The position numbers and the translations under genes were made by a program. Positions 16,543 to 24,555 of a stretch of DNA of 64,000 nt are shown one piece after another. The stretch lies in assembly GCA_049840835.1 (NCBI GenBank), contig JASGJG010000030.1, positions 124,001 through 188,000 on the forward strand, given 5' to 3'. Each line of letters opens with the position of its first letter. Position 1 is the stretch's first letter. This DNA is from JANLTX01 sp049840835 (GTDB lineage Bacteria; Armatimonadota; Armatimonadia; Armatimonadales; Armatimonadaceae). Below the pieces are notes generated by a model that worked only from the letters and a program-made list of their open reading frames with translations, had not been told where the DNA came from and did not search any database.

Positions 16543-17649
16543 ATGGACCTTTCCGACCCTGAGTTTGCTCATATCACTGACCCACTGGTGCGGGAGATGC
16601 TGGAGCGAACTCTGAAACCAGCACCGGAAACGAAGCCGTATTGGGCCACCGCGAATGGGGAGGCACGGCTCTATAAGGGCGATGCGCTGGAGCTTTTAGG
16701 GCGACTGAAGCCTGAGTCGTTCGAGTTGATTTTCGCAGACCCACCGTACTTTCTTTCTGGTGGGGGAATGACCTGCCAGAGCGGAAAGCGTGTGAGCGTA
16801 AATAAAGGCGCGTGGGATGTACCGTCTACTCTGGAAGAGATGCACGCGTTCAACATGACCTGGCTGAGCTTGTGTCAGCGGGCGCTGACCCCAAACGGCT
16901 CGCTGTGGGTATCGGGTACACAGCATAATATTTTCTCCGTGGGCTACGCGCTGCAGACACTGGGCTTCAAGGTGTTGAACGATATTGCCTGGTACAAGGT
17001 GAATCCGCCCCCAAACCTGTCTTGCCGTTACTTTACCCATGCCACGGAGACCGTGCTCTGGGCGCGCAAGGACCAGTCGGCTCGGCATACGTTTGACTAT
17101 GAGACTATGAAGGCAGCGAATGGTGGTAAGCAGATGCAGTCGCTGTGGTCTATCAAGCCACCCGCTACCTGGGAGAAGCGCTATGGGAAACACCCCACCC
17201 AGAAACCAGAGGCGCTATTGCTGAGAATCATCGAGGCATCGTCGCGCCTCGGCGAGCGGGTACTGGATCCATTCTGCGGCAGTGCGACTACGGGAGTGGC
17301 TGCGCTACGCCTGGGCCGAATTTTCATAGGCTTTGACCAGGAGGACAATTATCTGGACCATGCCCAGAAACGCCTGCGAGATGAAGCACAGCAGCCAAGT
17401 CTGCTTTTCGTGATTCCCGTGGTAGATTTCGAGCCGTTTGTCTCTACACCAGTTATTGCTTGGGCAGAAGTTGTAGTCGCTGCGTTAGAGTCTCTTGGCG
17501 GTGAGGCAGACTTGAGAACTATCACACGGCAAGTAGGTCGGAGTCCACGCACTAGGTCCTGTCCTACCTGGCCCGCCACGGTACGTCGTATAGTTCGGCA
17601 ATCGAAGCGTTTTGAAGTGGTGGGCCGAGCGCGTTATCGCCTCAGATAG
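16543..17649 (+). CDS. DpnA-like adenine-N6 DNA methyltransferase with C-terminal winged helix
   Basis: A 368-residue methyltransferase. Motif IV is FADPPYFLSGGG (DPPY at 66-69), the SAM-binding motif is LDPFCGSATTG near residue 240, and KHPTQKPEALL precedes it, giving beta-class order. Long stretches (SVNKGAWD, NPPPNLSCRYFTHATETVLW) match my memory of DpnA, the GATC methylase of the DpnII system that also acts on single strands. Residues about 305-368 form an added winged-helix domain (VVAALESLGGEADL, ending FEVVGRARYRLR). The ATG at 16543 is preferred to the TTG at 16516. Its 3' end overlaps the convergent DpnI-like gene by 16 bases. Specificity for GATC is inferred. Confidence 0.88.
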   Translation: MDLSDPEFAHITDPLVREMLERTLKPAPETKPYWATANGEARLYKGDALELLGRLKPESFELIFADPPYFLSGGGMTCQSGKRVSVNKGAWDVPSTLEEMHAFNMTWLSLCQRALTPNGSLWVSGTQHNIFSVGYALQTLGFKVLNDIAWYKVNPPPNLSCRYFTHATETVLWARKDQSARHTFDYETMKAANGGKQMQSLWSIKPPATWEKRYGKHPTQKPEALLLRIIEASSRLGERVLDPFCGSATTGVAALRLGRIFIGFDQEDNYLDHAQKRLRDEAQQPSLLFVIPVVDFEPFVSTPVIAWAEVVVAALESLGGEADLRTITRQVGRSPRTRSCPTWPATVRRIVRQSKRFEVVGRARYRLR

Positions 17650-18401
17650 CGTCCTCTGCCTAGAAACTCGATAAAGCCAAGGTCACGCAAAACCTGAAGT
17701 TGCTGCCTAATCTTGTCTTTCACATGGCGGTTATCCGGGTGTAGCTCACTCAAGGTCGCTTCGTGGGCATAAACGTCGGATAGGTTGAATTCAGTGCCTA
17801 GATGCTGCACGATATTCAAAACATCCAATGTCCAACCGCGTGCTGTTATAGGTATCTCTTTGAGAGGCTGAACTCGCGCATACCAGGCGCGAATCTCGGC
17901 TTTCGGCGTAACAATGTCGCTATCTATCAGCTTGCGTTTACCGTCGGGCGCGACATAGTCCATACGCAAGTTGCAGCCCTGCCAGCCCGCACGTTTGGCG
18001 TCTGGGCCTAGTGGCTTTCTGGCCTCAATCATAGACATTGTAAAGAAAAATGAAGGGACAAGGAGAAGATTCGCCACGGTCCAACCTGGGGCGGCGTGAT
18101 AGTGCAGATAGAGCAAGTTAGGGGTGTTGCCACACTCCACTGCCTCAGTCATCTTGCCAAGCGCGCCATCAGTGATTTTTGTTTTTACCCACTTCTTGCC
18201 GCTTTTTAGTTGATAGCGAGCCTTACAACTTCCACAAAAGTAATCATAAGCAGGTTCATTATTAGGAGCAGAAACCAGGGTATCTGTTTGGCAGGCGCAG
18301 CAATAGAGATTATTCGCTCCCCAGTCCTCAGTGATGAGCCGCGCCATCTGTGAGGCACTGGTGTATCCGGCGGCCAGCGCCGGGTTCATTTGGAGAGTCA
18401 T
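17634..18401 (-). CDS. DpnI-like methyl-GATC-dependent restriction endonuclease
   Basis: A 255-residue protein alignable end to end with DpnI as I remember it. The N-terminus ASQMARLITEDW matches, as do four zinc-site cysteines (C34, C37, C56, C59), the PD-(D/E)XK core, ARKPLGPDAKRAGWQGCN, and a C-terminal winged helix (ARGWTLDVLNIVQ and KDKIRQQLQVLRDLGFIEF). DpnI catalytic residues are D53, E64 and K66; here D53 and K66 are kept but residue 64 is Gln (YQLKS). DpnI cuts GATC only when adenine is methylated. The ATG at 18401 gives exact alignment and overlaps the stop of the upstream 178-residue gene by four bases. It converges on a DpnA-like methyltransferase, which should be incompatible. 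Confidence 0.88.
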   Translation of the reverse strand: MTLQMNPALAAGYTSASQMARLITEDWGANNLYCCACQTDTLVSAPNNEPAYDYFCGSCKARYQLKSGKKWVKTKITDGALGKMTEAVECGNTPNLLYLHYHAAPGWTVANLLLVPSFFFTMSMIEARKPLGPDAKRAGWQGCNLRMDYVAPDGKRKLIDSDIVTPKAEIRAWYARVQPLKEIPITARGWTLDVLNIVQHLGTEFNLSDVYAHEATLSELHPDNRHVKDKIRQQLQVLRDLGFIEFLGRGRYLRR

Positions 18402-18934
18402 GAACGATTCATGGCGAAGGTACCTTCCAGCAAGAGATCCGCTGCTTTCTCGTGAAGGAACCACTTTCCAGTTATCTGGTTGCCATCCTCCGACAGAGTG
18501 CCTTCATAAAGAATAGAGTAAGGCTTGGTTTCATGGCGGGTTTTGTGCCTATCGGTAAAAATGGTGATAACGACACCACTCTCATAGGTTTTTACAAAAG
18601 AGACAGCATTATTTTTTATATCGCCATCCACAAAGGATCTATCTGTCTGCTCTCGCGATACTTCAATAGTGTCTGTTTCCGCACAACCCAAACTCTGAGC
18701 TATTTTTCGCTTGTAGGCGAGTTGTTCTGATGGGGGAATCAAGGAGAGATCCATATACTCCTCTATTACCAAGCGGCTGTACGTGGGCTCTTTATCTATG
18801 ATATTCCCGCGAAATCTGTGTTTCGTATGTTCGAGTTCCGCGCGAAAATAGTATTTCTGGCCGTCCTGTTCATAGTATCCATCCCACTGGCTTCTGGTGG
18901 ATTTGCCGGTTGAGAATAGATGAAGAAGGCTCAT
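18398..18934 (-). CDS. Unknown protein coupled to the DpnI-like gene, 178 aa
   Basis: No named family is recognised. The sequence is strand-rich with spaced aromatic and glycine residues (QWDGYYEQDGQKYYFRAELE, FRGNIIDKEP, VSFVKTYESGVV, LYEGTLSEDGNQITGKWFL, LLEGTFAM), suggesting a small beta-barrel. A helical central segment (LAYKRKIAQSLG) interrupts it. There is no signal peptide, so it is likely cytoplasmic. Its TGA overlaps the ATG of the DpnI-like gene (ATGA), so the two are translated together. It could be a control, immunity or accessory factor for the endonuclease; this is inference from position only. Confidence 0.7.
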   Translation of the reverse strand: MSLLHLFSTGKSTRSQWDGYYEQDGQKYYFRAELEHTKHRFRGNIIDKEPTYSRLVIEEYMDLSLIPPSEQLAYKRKIAQSLGCAETDTIEVSREQTDRSFVDGDIKNNAVSFVKTYESGVVITIFTDRHKTRHETKPYSILYEGTLSEDGNQITGKWFLHEKAADLLLEGTFAMNRS

Positions 18935-19117
18935 TTGTATGGTCTGTATTATAGCCGATGTTATTCTTTTAGAGAGGTCAGGAAGTTCCCTACAGGGAAG
19001 TAAGACACGGTAGGAGGCCGATGCGTTCCCACATGCGCAGGAATAGTCGAGAGCGAAAATCGGAACCTTGGCGGCCTACTCTAAGATGCCGACTGGTATT
19101 TGACTTTGCTAGCTGAG

Positions 19118-19230
19118 AGAGTGGGTACGATGGGAATGATGGGGCATTTCCCTGCCACATACGGAATGAAAGAAGACCCAAATATGTATAGGGGTGCAAT
19201 TACACCCATCATACCCATCGTACCCACTCT
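19118..19230. repeat. Short element with 26-bp inverted ends
   Basis: Positions 19118-19143 and 19205-19230 are inverted copies with one mismatch over 26 bases. Each arm contains near-tandem nine-base units (CCCATCATA then CCCATCGTA on the right arm). The 61-base centre holds a small hairpin near 19190-19207. The rest of the 318-base gap (18935-19252) has a weak TTCCC/GGGAA hairpin near 18985 and no credible gene. It may be a miniature inverted-repeat element or an RNA hairpin. No clear target-site duplication is seen. Confidence 0.55.
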
Positions 19231-19252
19231 ACTGCGAGGACAGGTAACTGCC

Positions 19253-21604
19253 CTACAGTGTCACTGTGACATCGACGATCATGCCCTGGAAGCGGTTCGT
19301 GTAGTAGGCAATGTTGCTGGCAGCGGACTCGGGCGGACCGGTCGTACCCGCCAGGCCGAACGCGAACTCCGTGTCCCAGTCCGCCCAATCGGGAGGCAGG
19401 CCGGGAATGTTCCAGCTACGCCGGTACGTGGTGCCATAGTAATCCCTATCGTTGAAGTCGTGGCAATAGACGCTGTAGGACTTACCACCATCTATCTTAG
19501 GCACCACAAGTAGCGCGCGGAAGCCCATGTAACCATTATTGAGGTCTTTCTGTTCCACATACCAGCGACCCGCCACCTGGATGGTGTTCGAGCCCACCGT
19601 GACTTTTACCGTACTCGAACCGAGCTTTGTGCTGCCCAGATAGGCTTCTAGCGTAACAGTATCGACTCCCTCTTTCGTATCGTGTGCCTTGTAGGTGGCG
19701 GTCTGTGTTTCTACCGGAATCGTGGTACCACCATCGGCGGAACCTAACAGCTCACCAGCATTGCGTGTGGTGAGCCATTTGTAAGTGATTTTTTCGCTGG
19801 ACTTCAGAGGGCGCATCCCCTGAACCTCTGCTTTCAGCTCCACGGTTTCTTTGGCTTTTAGCTTCGCCGAGCTGGGACTGGCCACCACACCAGTCACGTA
19901 AACGTTGATCTTGGCAGAGCCCAGCGGCTCTGTTTTGCTGCCGCCTTTGATAGAAATCATAGCTTCTATTGTGTCTTGCATGCCTGCCGTTAGCCCGGCA
20001 GCGTAGGTGACCGAGTCTGCGGTAGTGGATTCAATGACCGGAGCGAAGTTAGTACCGTCGGAGATCTTGCCGGTGCTGCACTTCCAGGCATAAGCAAAGG
20101 CGGAGCCACCAGGGGCTGTAGTATCCACGGCGGTGACCTTGATGCCTGGGAAGACGTCGCCGCGCGCTACGATGACTTCATCGGGCGTGAGCTGAATCTT
20201 AGCTTTGGTAACGATTACCTCCCACTGCGTAGCTTTCTGTGCTCGACCCAGATCCATAAGCTGGAAGATAATATCGAACACCTGCAAGAACAGGTCGATC
20301 TTGCCCAGCAGACCATTGAGTTTCTCCGCCGCCTTCTTCATAAAGTCGGCGTTTGCAGAGCCTGCCGTGTTTCTCAGGAAGGTCTCCAGCAATTGGAACA
20401 GTGCCTCTTTCACTTTCTCGGTGCCGATGAGAAGCTGGAGCATATCGTAGCCAGCATCTTTGTACTGTCCTCCTTTTATCTTCGTGACTATGTCCACCGA
20501 CCCGGAATATAGGGTAATCATGTCTTTCAGCACCGCGCTGCTACCCACAAAGCCCAACCACTGATCGATGAGCTCTCCCTTGAGCGGGAAGATGATGCCG
20601 GTAACCAGCGGCACGATGAAGTCGATCACGGCGGAGCGCAAGCAAGCATCTACATAGTCCGACTGTTGTTGGGGATTGAGCTTACTGAAATCCCCGTCTG
20701 ACCCACCCATACCCACAGCCGTGAGGGTGTATTTCGTGGAGCGGGCATCAGAAGGAGTCAGCGGCAGTGATATAGGGTCGCTAGCTACCGGCGCAAAGAA
20801 GTCTCTGGAGCCGCCCAGCCATTCTGCAATCGTGGGAAGGGCGCTGGTGGAGCCTTTAACCGGTGAGATGCTAATAGCTTGCTCAGTGAGGTTGGCAAAG
20901 CTGGGGTGCTCTACCCGGTTCGTGTCCGTGTAGGACTCTCGCTGGGCATAGAAGTAGGCGCGTCGCCGGAAATAGTTCGTGACTGTGGTGCTACCGTTGC
21001 CATCCGTCTCCACAGTGATACCGCTGGTCTTTTCCGTTGGCGTAACAATGGCACCACGAGTGACGGTGGGATGGAATGGCTGAATATCCTGAAGCAGGGC
21101 GCTTTTGAGAGTGGCATCCGCCGAATCCATCCAGGTTTCACCCTTGGCAGCAATCAGAGCAGCTAAGGCGTTTTCGAGGTTCGTTAGCTTGTCAGGCTTG
21201 CTCAGTTCCTCCAGGTAAAGCTGCTGGACAGAAACAGGAAGGCAAGTCGCCCCCAGAGCAGCGAAGGCTAAGACCTCGGCAGTAGATCGCGGTGATAGGT
21301 CTGTCTTACCGTCACGGACGAATCCCAATAGCAGAGGGCCGCCGCCAGAGCCGGTTGCCATAGCCAGAGAAACCGCGCCACTGAGGACACTGGTAGTAAA
21401 GGTACCATCGGGCGTAATTGGTTGTGTGCCCAGCAGTCCGGCGACCTGAACACCTGTGAGACTGATTCCCGAAGGCAAGGTTACTCGCCCGGTAAGTATG
21501 GTGGCATCGGGTGGAGCGCCGTTGCCTCCACCGCCGCCGCAGCCAGCAATCATCCCAGTCGTTACAATGCTGAGCGCCAGTGCCAGAAAGTTCCGTCGTT
21601 TCAT
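19253..21604 (-). CDS. Large lipoprotein with Ig-like C-terminal region, unknown function
   Basis: A 783-residue protein. The N-terminus KRRNFLALALSIVTTGMIAG then CGGGGG is a lipoprotein signal with glycine tether. A short carboxypeptidase-regulatory-like segment follows (LTGRVTLPSGISLTGV). The middle has a helical stretch around residues 320-460 (DFIVPLVTGIIFPLKGELID, EALFQLLETFLRN). From residue 470 there are Ig/PKD-like units (ITPDEVIVARGDVFPGIKV, VVASPSSAKLKAKETVELKA), and a C-terminal domain ends in VDVTVTL. The family is not recognised. It is likely anchored on the outer or cell surface. The centre may form a membrane-associated or scaffold region. Confidence 0.75.
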   Translation of the reverse strand: MKRRNFLALALSIVTTGMIAGCGGGGGNGAPPDATILTGRVTLPSGISLTGVQVAGLLGTQPITPDGTFTTSVLSGAVSLAMATGSGGGPLLLGFVRDGKTDLSPRSTAEVLAFAALGATCLPVSVQQLYLEELSKPDKLTNLENALAALIAAKGETWMDSADATLKSALLQDIQPFHPTVTRGAIVTPTEKTSGITVETDGNGSTTVTNYFRRRAYFYAQRESYTDTNRVEHPSFANLTEQAISISPVKGSTSALPTIAEWLGGSRDFFAPVASDPISLPLTPSDARSTKYTLTAVGMGGSDGDFSKLNPQQQSDYVDACLRSAVIDFIVPLVTGIIFPLKGELIDQWLGFVGSSAVLKDMITLYSGSVDIVTKIKGGQYKDAGYDMLQLLIGTEKVKEALFQLLETFLRNTAGSANADFMKKAAEKLNGLLGKIDLFLQVFDIIFQLMDLGRAQKATQWEVIVTKAKIQLTPDEVIVARGDVFPGIKVTAVDTTAPGGSAFAYAWKCSTGKISDGTNFAPVIESTTADSVTYAAGLTAGMQDTIEAMISIKGGSKTEPLGSAKINVYVTGVVASPSSAKLKAKETVELKAEVQGMRPLKSSEKITYKWLTTRNAGELLGSADGGTTIPVETQTATYKAHDTKEGVDTVTLEAYLGSTKLGSSTVKVTVGSNTIQVAGRWYVEQKDLNNGYMGFRALLVVPKIDGGKSYSVYCHDFNDRDYYGTTYRRSWNIPGLPPDWADWDTEFAFGLAGTTGPPESAASNIAYYTNRFQGMIVDVTVTL

Positions 21605-21684
21605 ACTATTCCATCCTTTGCGTTTAAAGGATGGAATAGCAGCTCCGTGTTAGCGTCGCGTTAGACAATCGTTAGACATGAGTA

Positions 21685-24246
21685 TTAGCTTCCCTGTAGA
21701 GAGAGGTCATCCAGCCAGAACACCGTGTTCGCATCGGCATCCGACACAAAGCCCCACCAGGTCAGTGCCGCGAATTCTTTCCCCGAGCCACAGGCCAGCC
21801 CACTGAACTTGCGTGGAGGCGTGCGACCTGGCAGCCTTAAGGTAAGCTCCCACACGCCTGAGCCCAGCGCGCAGCGAATCTCATAGCGCACCCAGGAATC
21901 TGTGGGGATGCTCATCAGAGTCTTACCGCCCACCACAAGCTGCCCGCCTTCAATCCGCAACGATGGCCCTACCCGATACGGAGACACATTATCTCGCCAC
22001 TCATGGTAGAACACCGCGCCTGGCTCTAGGCGCAAGGCGAATGAGCCAGTCATGTTCCTGCCGAGCTCGCCGGGGCTATAGACCAGGTGCGGGTTGTAGC
22101 GTGCTGGCTGGCCCGGCGCGTCGATTACCTTAAGCGACTTCTGCCCCGAGAGAGCCTGTTCGGTGGAGACAATGACTTTAGAGGTAGTCTGCCCCGGTGT
22201 CGTATACACCTGAAGTCGTCGCCCGGAAGGTGTCTGGCCCACGGCCCAGGCCTCGAAATCCTCTGTAATCGGCTTCGGTGGCGGCGGGGGAGGCAGCGGG
22301 GGATAGGCACGAGGTACTTCACCGGTGTAGGGCTTTTGCCCTTTCCTGCCAGACTCGGAATAGTCCCACTCCACAAAGCCGATTTGCGTGGCCGGGGAGC
22401 CCGACTTCAGCCGGAAGTCGCCCTTATCTGGATCCTGGAACTTCGGGTCGGCGGCAACTCCGGTGGCATCGCTGGCAGGCACTTTTGCCCCACCGCCTAC
22501 CTGCCAGTACAGGTTGCTAACTAGCGCGAAGTTCTTGCCCGGCTCACCGCTCCAGTTCGACCCAAGCAGCGGTCCCTCTTTCCAGAGAATGATGTTCTTG
22601 GTCAGAGTAAAACTCAGGTGGTCCTCGGCGCGGGTACGCATGAGCTGCGCCTGCCGTCCGAAAGCAAAGATATTATTTCTAACTGTGTTATCTCTGCCGT
22701 AGTGCTGGTGAAACGGGGCGGACTTGGTACGGTAGACAAGGTTGTTCTCGGCCACAACACCTGTCGTGCCCTCATCGAAGTAGATGCCCCAGCCACCGTA
22801 CTCATCCGACTCGATATCAGAGATTACGTTGTGGTGCAGTGTGGTACCCGGCGCCACACCGAGGGTATAGATGCCGCCCATATCGGAGAGCACGCCCTGC
22901 CCGATATTGGAGATACGGTTATAGGCAATCTCGTTGTGGTGCGCGCCACTCTCGCCGTAGCCCCAGGACCAGCCGGGAGAGATACCAGTGTAGTAGAAGT
23001 CGGTAATCTCATTGCGCAGGATTTTGTTGTACGGGCTATGCCCCAGCCACACCCCGATTCCCGCTGGAGAGATACGCCCACCGTGCGCAATCAGGCAGTC
23101 TTCCACCGTGATGCGCTCGGCTAGCTTCTCCTCGTCTTTTTGAAGATTCGTCTCGCCGATCTTCACACCACCTGCACCCAGGTCGGTAATGGTGCAGCCA
23201 GAGAGGGCGCAGTCTTTGCACCCTGGCCCGAAGCTCACGCCCCACGCGCCCAAGTTCGTGAACGTGCAGCTCTCGAATCGCACACTGCGCGCGCCAGTCA
23301 GAGCCACAGCGGCATTCTGGTGTGCTTCCGCCTGATAGAAGCTGTCACCGCCAGCCGGGCAGTTCCAGGCTGCATGCGCCAGCGTGATACCTTTGATAAC
23401 GACGTCTTTCGCCCCATCGATTTTCAAGAGCTGCTCTAACCGTGGCACAACTAGAGTGGTCTGACTCAGCTTTTCCTCGAACTGGGGCAGATAGGTCAGG
23501 GTCTGGGTAGGTTTGTCTAAGTACCATTCACCCGGCTCAGTGAGGGCCTCTTTGACATTCTCGACAATATAGCGCTTGCCCTCAGCAATCGCCTGGTACC
23601 CTTCTCGCCCAATCGTCTGCCCCGTGAACTCGGCAATACCTGCGCTCTCCACAATGCGCTTGACCTTCATACGGGCCATAGTCCAGATCTGGAAGCACAG
23701 CACTTCGATATCGGTCGCGTTCGCCCAGCTCTGCTTGATATTGCCCGCCTCAAAGGCCAGTCGGTCATAATTCCGGCCATCTGCTAATGGCAGCTCACGC
23801 GCGACATAGTAATAACCGGCTTTTGGGAAGCGTGGACGATATCGTCGCTGGCCATTCACATAGAGCTGCTCGAAGGCTAGAGGTGTCTTTACCTCCCAGC
23901 GGCTGTTTGCTACCTGCCGTACATTGGCGAGCTTCGTGCCGCCGGAGAGAACAACCGCATCCCCCGGCCAGGCTTCGATACGCAGCCCGGAGTCTGCCGC
24001 TGTCAGGGAGAGGGTTTCGGGAAGCTCGTACACTCCACCCCGTAGGAAAATTCGCTTCGAACTGCTGGCACGCGCCGCTGTTAGCGCCCGCGAAAGAGTC
24101 GCGAACGGTTTATCCGACCGCCCGTTGCCGCTCGTATCATCGCCTTTAGGAGAGACATAGAGCGCCGCCCCGGTATCCTGCGCCGCATGTGCCGCTCCCG
24201 CCAGTGCCATACTCGCTGCCGCCTTCAGAAGACTCCGTCGCTTCAT
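21685..24246 (-). CDS. Secreted right-handed parallel beta-helix protein
   Basis: An 853-residue protein with a twin-arginine-like signal (KRRSLLKAAASMALAGAAHA). Its start, ALYVSPKGDDTSGNGRSDKPF and ATLSRALTAAR, is typical of pectate-lyase-like beta-helix proteins. Repeated turns such as CTITDLGAGGVKIGE, IVEDCLIAHGGR-like and HHNEIAYNRISNIGQG are visible through residue 620. A proline-rich linker (PPLPPPPPPKP) leads to a C-terminal beta-sandwich, LamG-like, domain of about 190 residues. The protein probably acts on or binds polysaccharide. A similar beta-helix protein lies at 36.3 kb. No catalytic residues can be assigned with confidence. Confidence 0.82.
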   Translation of the reverse strand: MKRRSLLKAAASMALAGAAHAAQDTGAALYVSPKGDDTSGNGRSDKPFATLSRALTAARASSSKRIFLRGGVYELPETLSLTAADSGLRIEAWPGDAVVLSGGTKLANVRQVANSRWEVKTPLAFEQLYVNGQRRYRPRFPKAGYYYVARELPLADGRNYDRLAFEAGNIKQSWANATDIEVLCFQIWTMARMKVKRIVESAGIAEFTGQTIGREGYQAIAEGKRYIVENVKEALTEPGEWYLDKPTQTLTYLPQFEEKLSQTTLVVPRLEQLLKIDGAKDVVIKGITLAHAAWNCPAGGDSFYQAEAHQNAAVALTGARSVRFESCTFTNLGAWGVSFGPGCKDCALSGCTITDLGAGGVKIGETNLQKDEEKLAERITVEDCLIAHGGRISPAGIGVWLGHSPYNKILRNEITDFYYTGISPGWSWGYGESGAHHNEIAYNRISNIGQGVLSDMGGIYTLGVAPGTTLHHNVISDIESDEYGGWGIYFDEGTTGVVAENNLVYRTKSAPFHQHYGRDNTVRNNIFAFGRQAQLMRTRAEDHLSFTLTKNIILWKEGPLLGSNWSGEPGKNFALVSNLYWQVGGGAKVPASDATGVAADPKFQDPDKGDFRLKSGSPATQIGFVEWDYSESGRKGQKPYTGEVPRAYPPLPPPPPPKPITEDFEAWAVGQTPSGRRLQVYTTPGQTTSKVIVSTEQALSGQKSLKVIDAPGQPARYNPHLVYSPGELGRNMTGSFALRLEPGAVFYHEWRDNVSPYRVGPSLRIEGGQLVVGGKTLMSIPTDSWVRYEIRCALGSGVWELTLRLPGRTPPRKFSGLACGSGKEFAALTWWGFVSDADANTVFWLDDLSLQGS

Positions 24247-24303
24247 AACCTTAAATTCTACCTCTCCCCTTAGTATCGGCGGCAGACAGCTATCACTTGA
24301 TTA

Positions 24304-24485
24304 TGCCCCCTGCCCCCAATAATAGGGGGTTCCTATGATGCTATGCCCTGCGGGCACTTTTAGCCGCCAGAGGCGGCATCGGTGCATATTACGGCAGGCG
24401 ATTCGGCAAATGAGATATCGCCGCGTAGCGGCTTATAGGAAGGAGCCTAAAAGAGAACCCCCCATTACTGCGGGGCAGGGGGGCA
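24304..24485. repeat. Dispersed repeat with GC-rich inverted ends
   Basis: The left end (24304-24332) and right end (24453-24485) are imperfect inverted copies built around GCCCC and GGGGTTC blocks. The interior is full of short hairpins (GCCCTGCGGGC, GCCGCCAGAGGCGGC, GCCGCGTAGCGGC). The right end matches 63481-63513 with one difference in 33 bases. It fills most of the gap before the DUF1549 gene; no gene is visible there. It probably belongs to a REP- or MITE-like family. Confidence 0.6.
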
Positions 24486-24555
24486 TGTACGAGACTTTGC
24501 GCTCTAAGGAAGGTCAGATACACCGGCCTGATTAATGCTACAATGGAACTATCTC

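Noticed and set aside
24304..24485. Insertion sequence with transposase
   Set aside because: The element is under 200 bases and has no coding frame, so only a non-autonomous repeat can be claimed.
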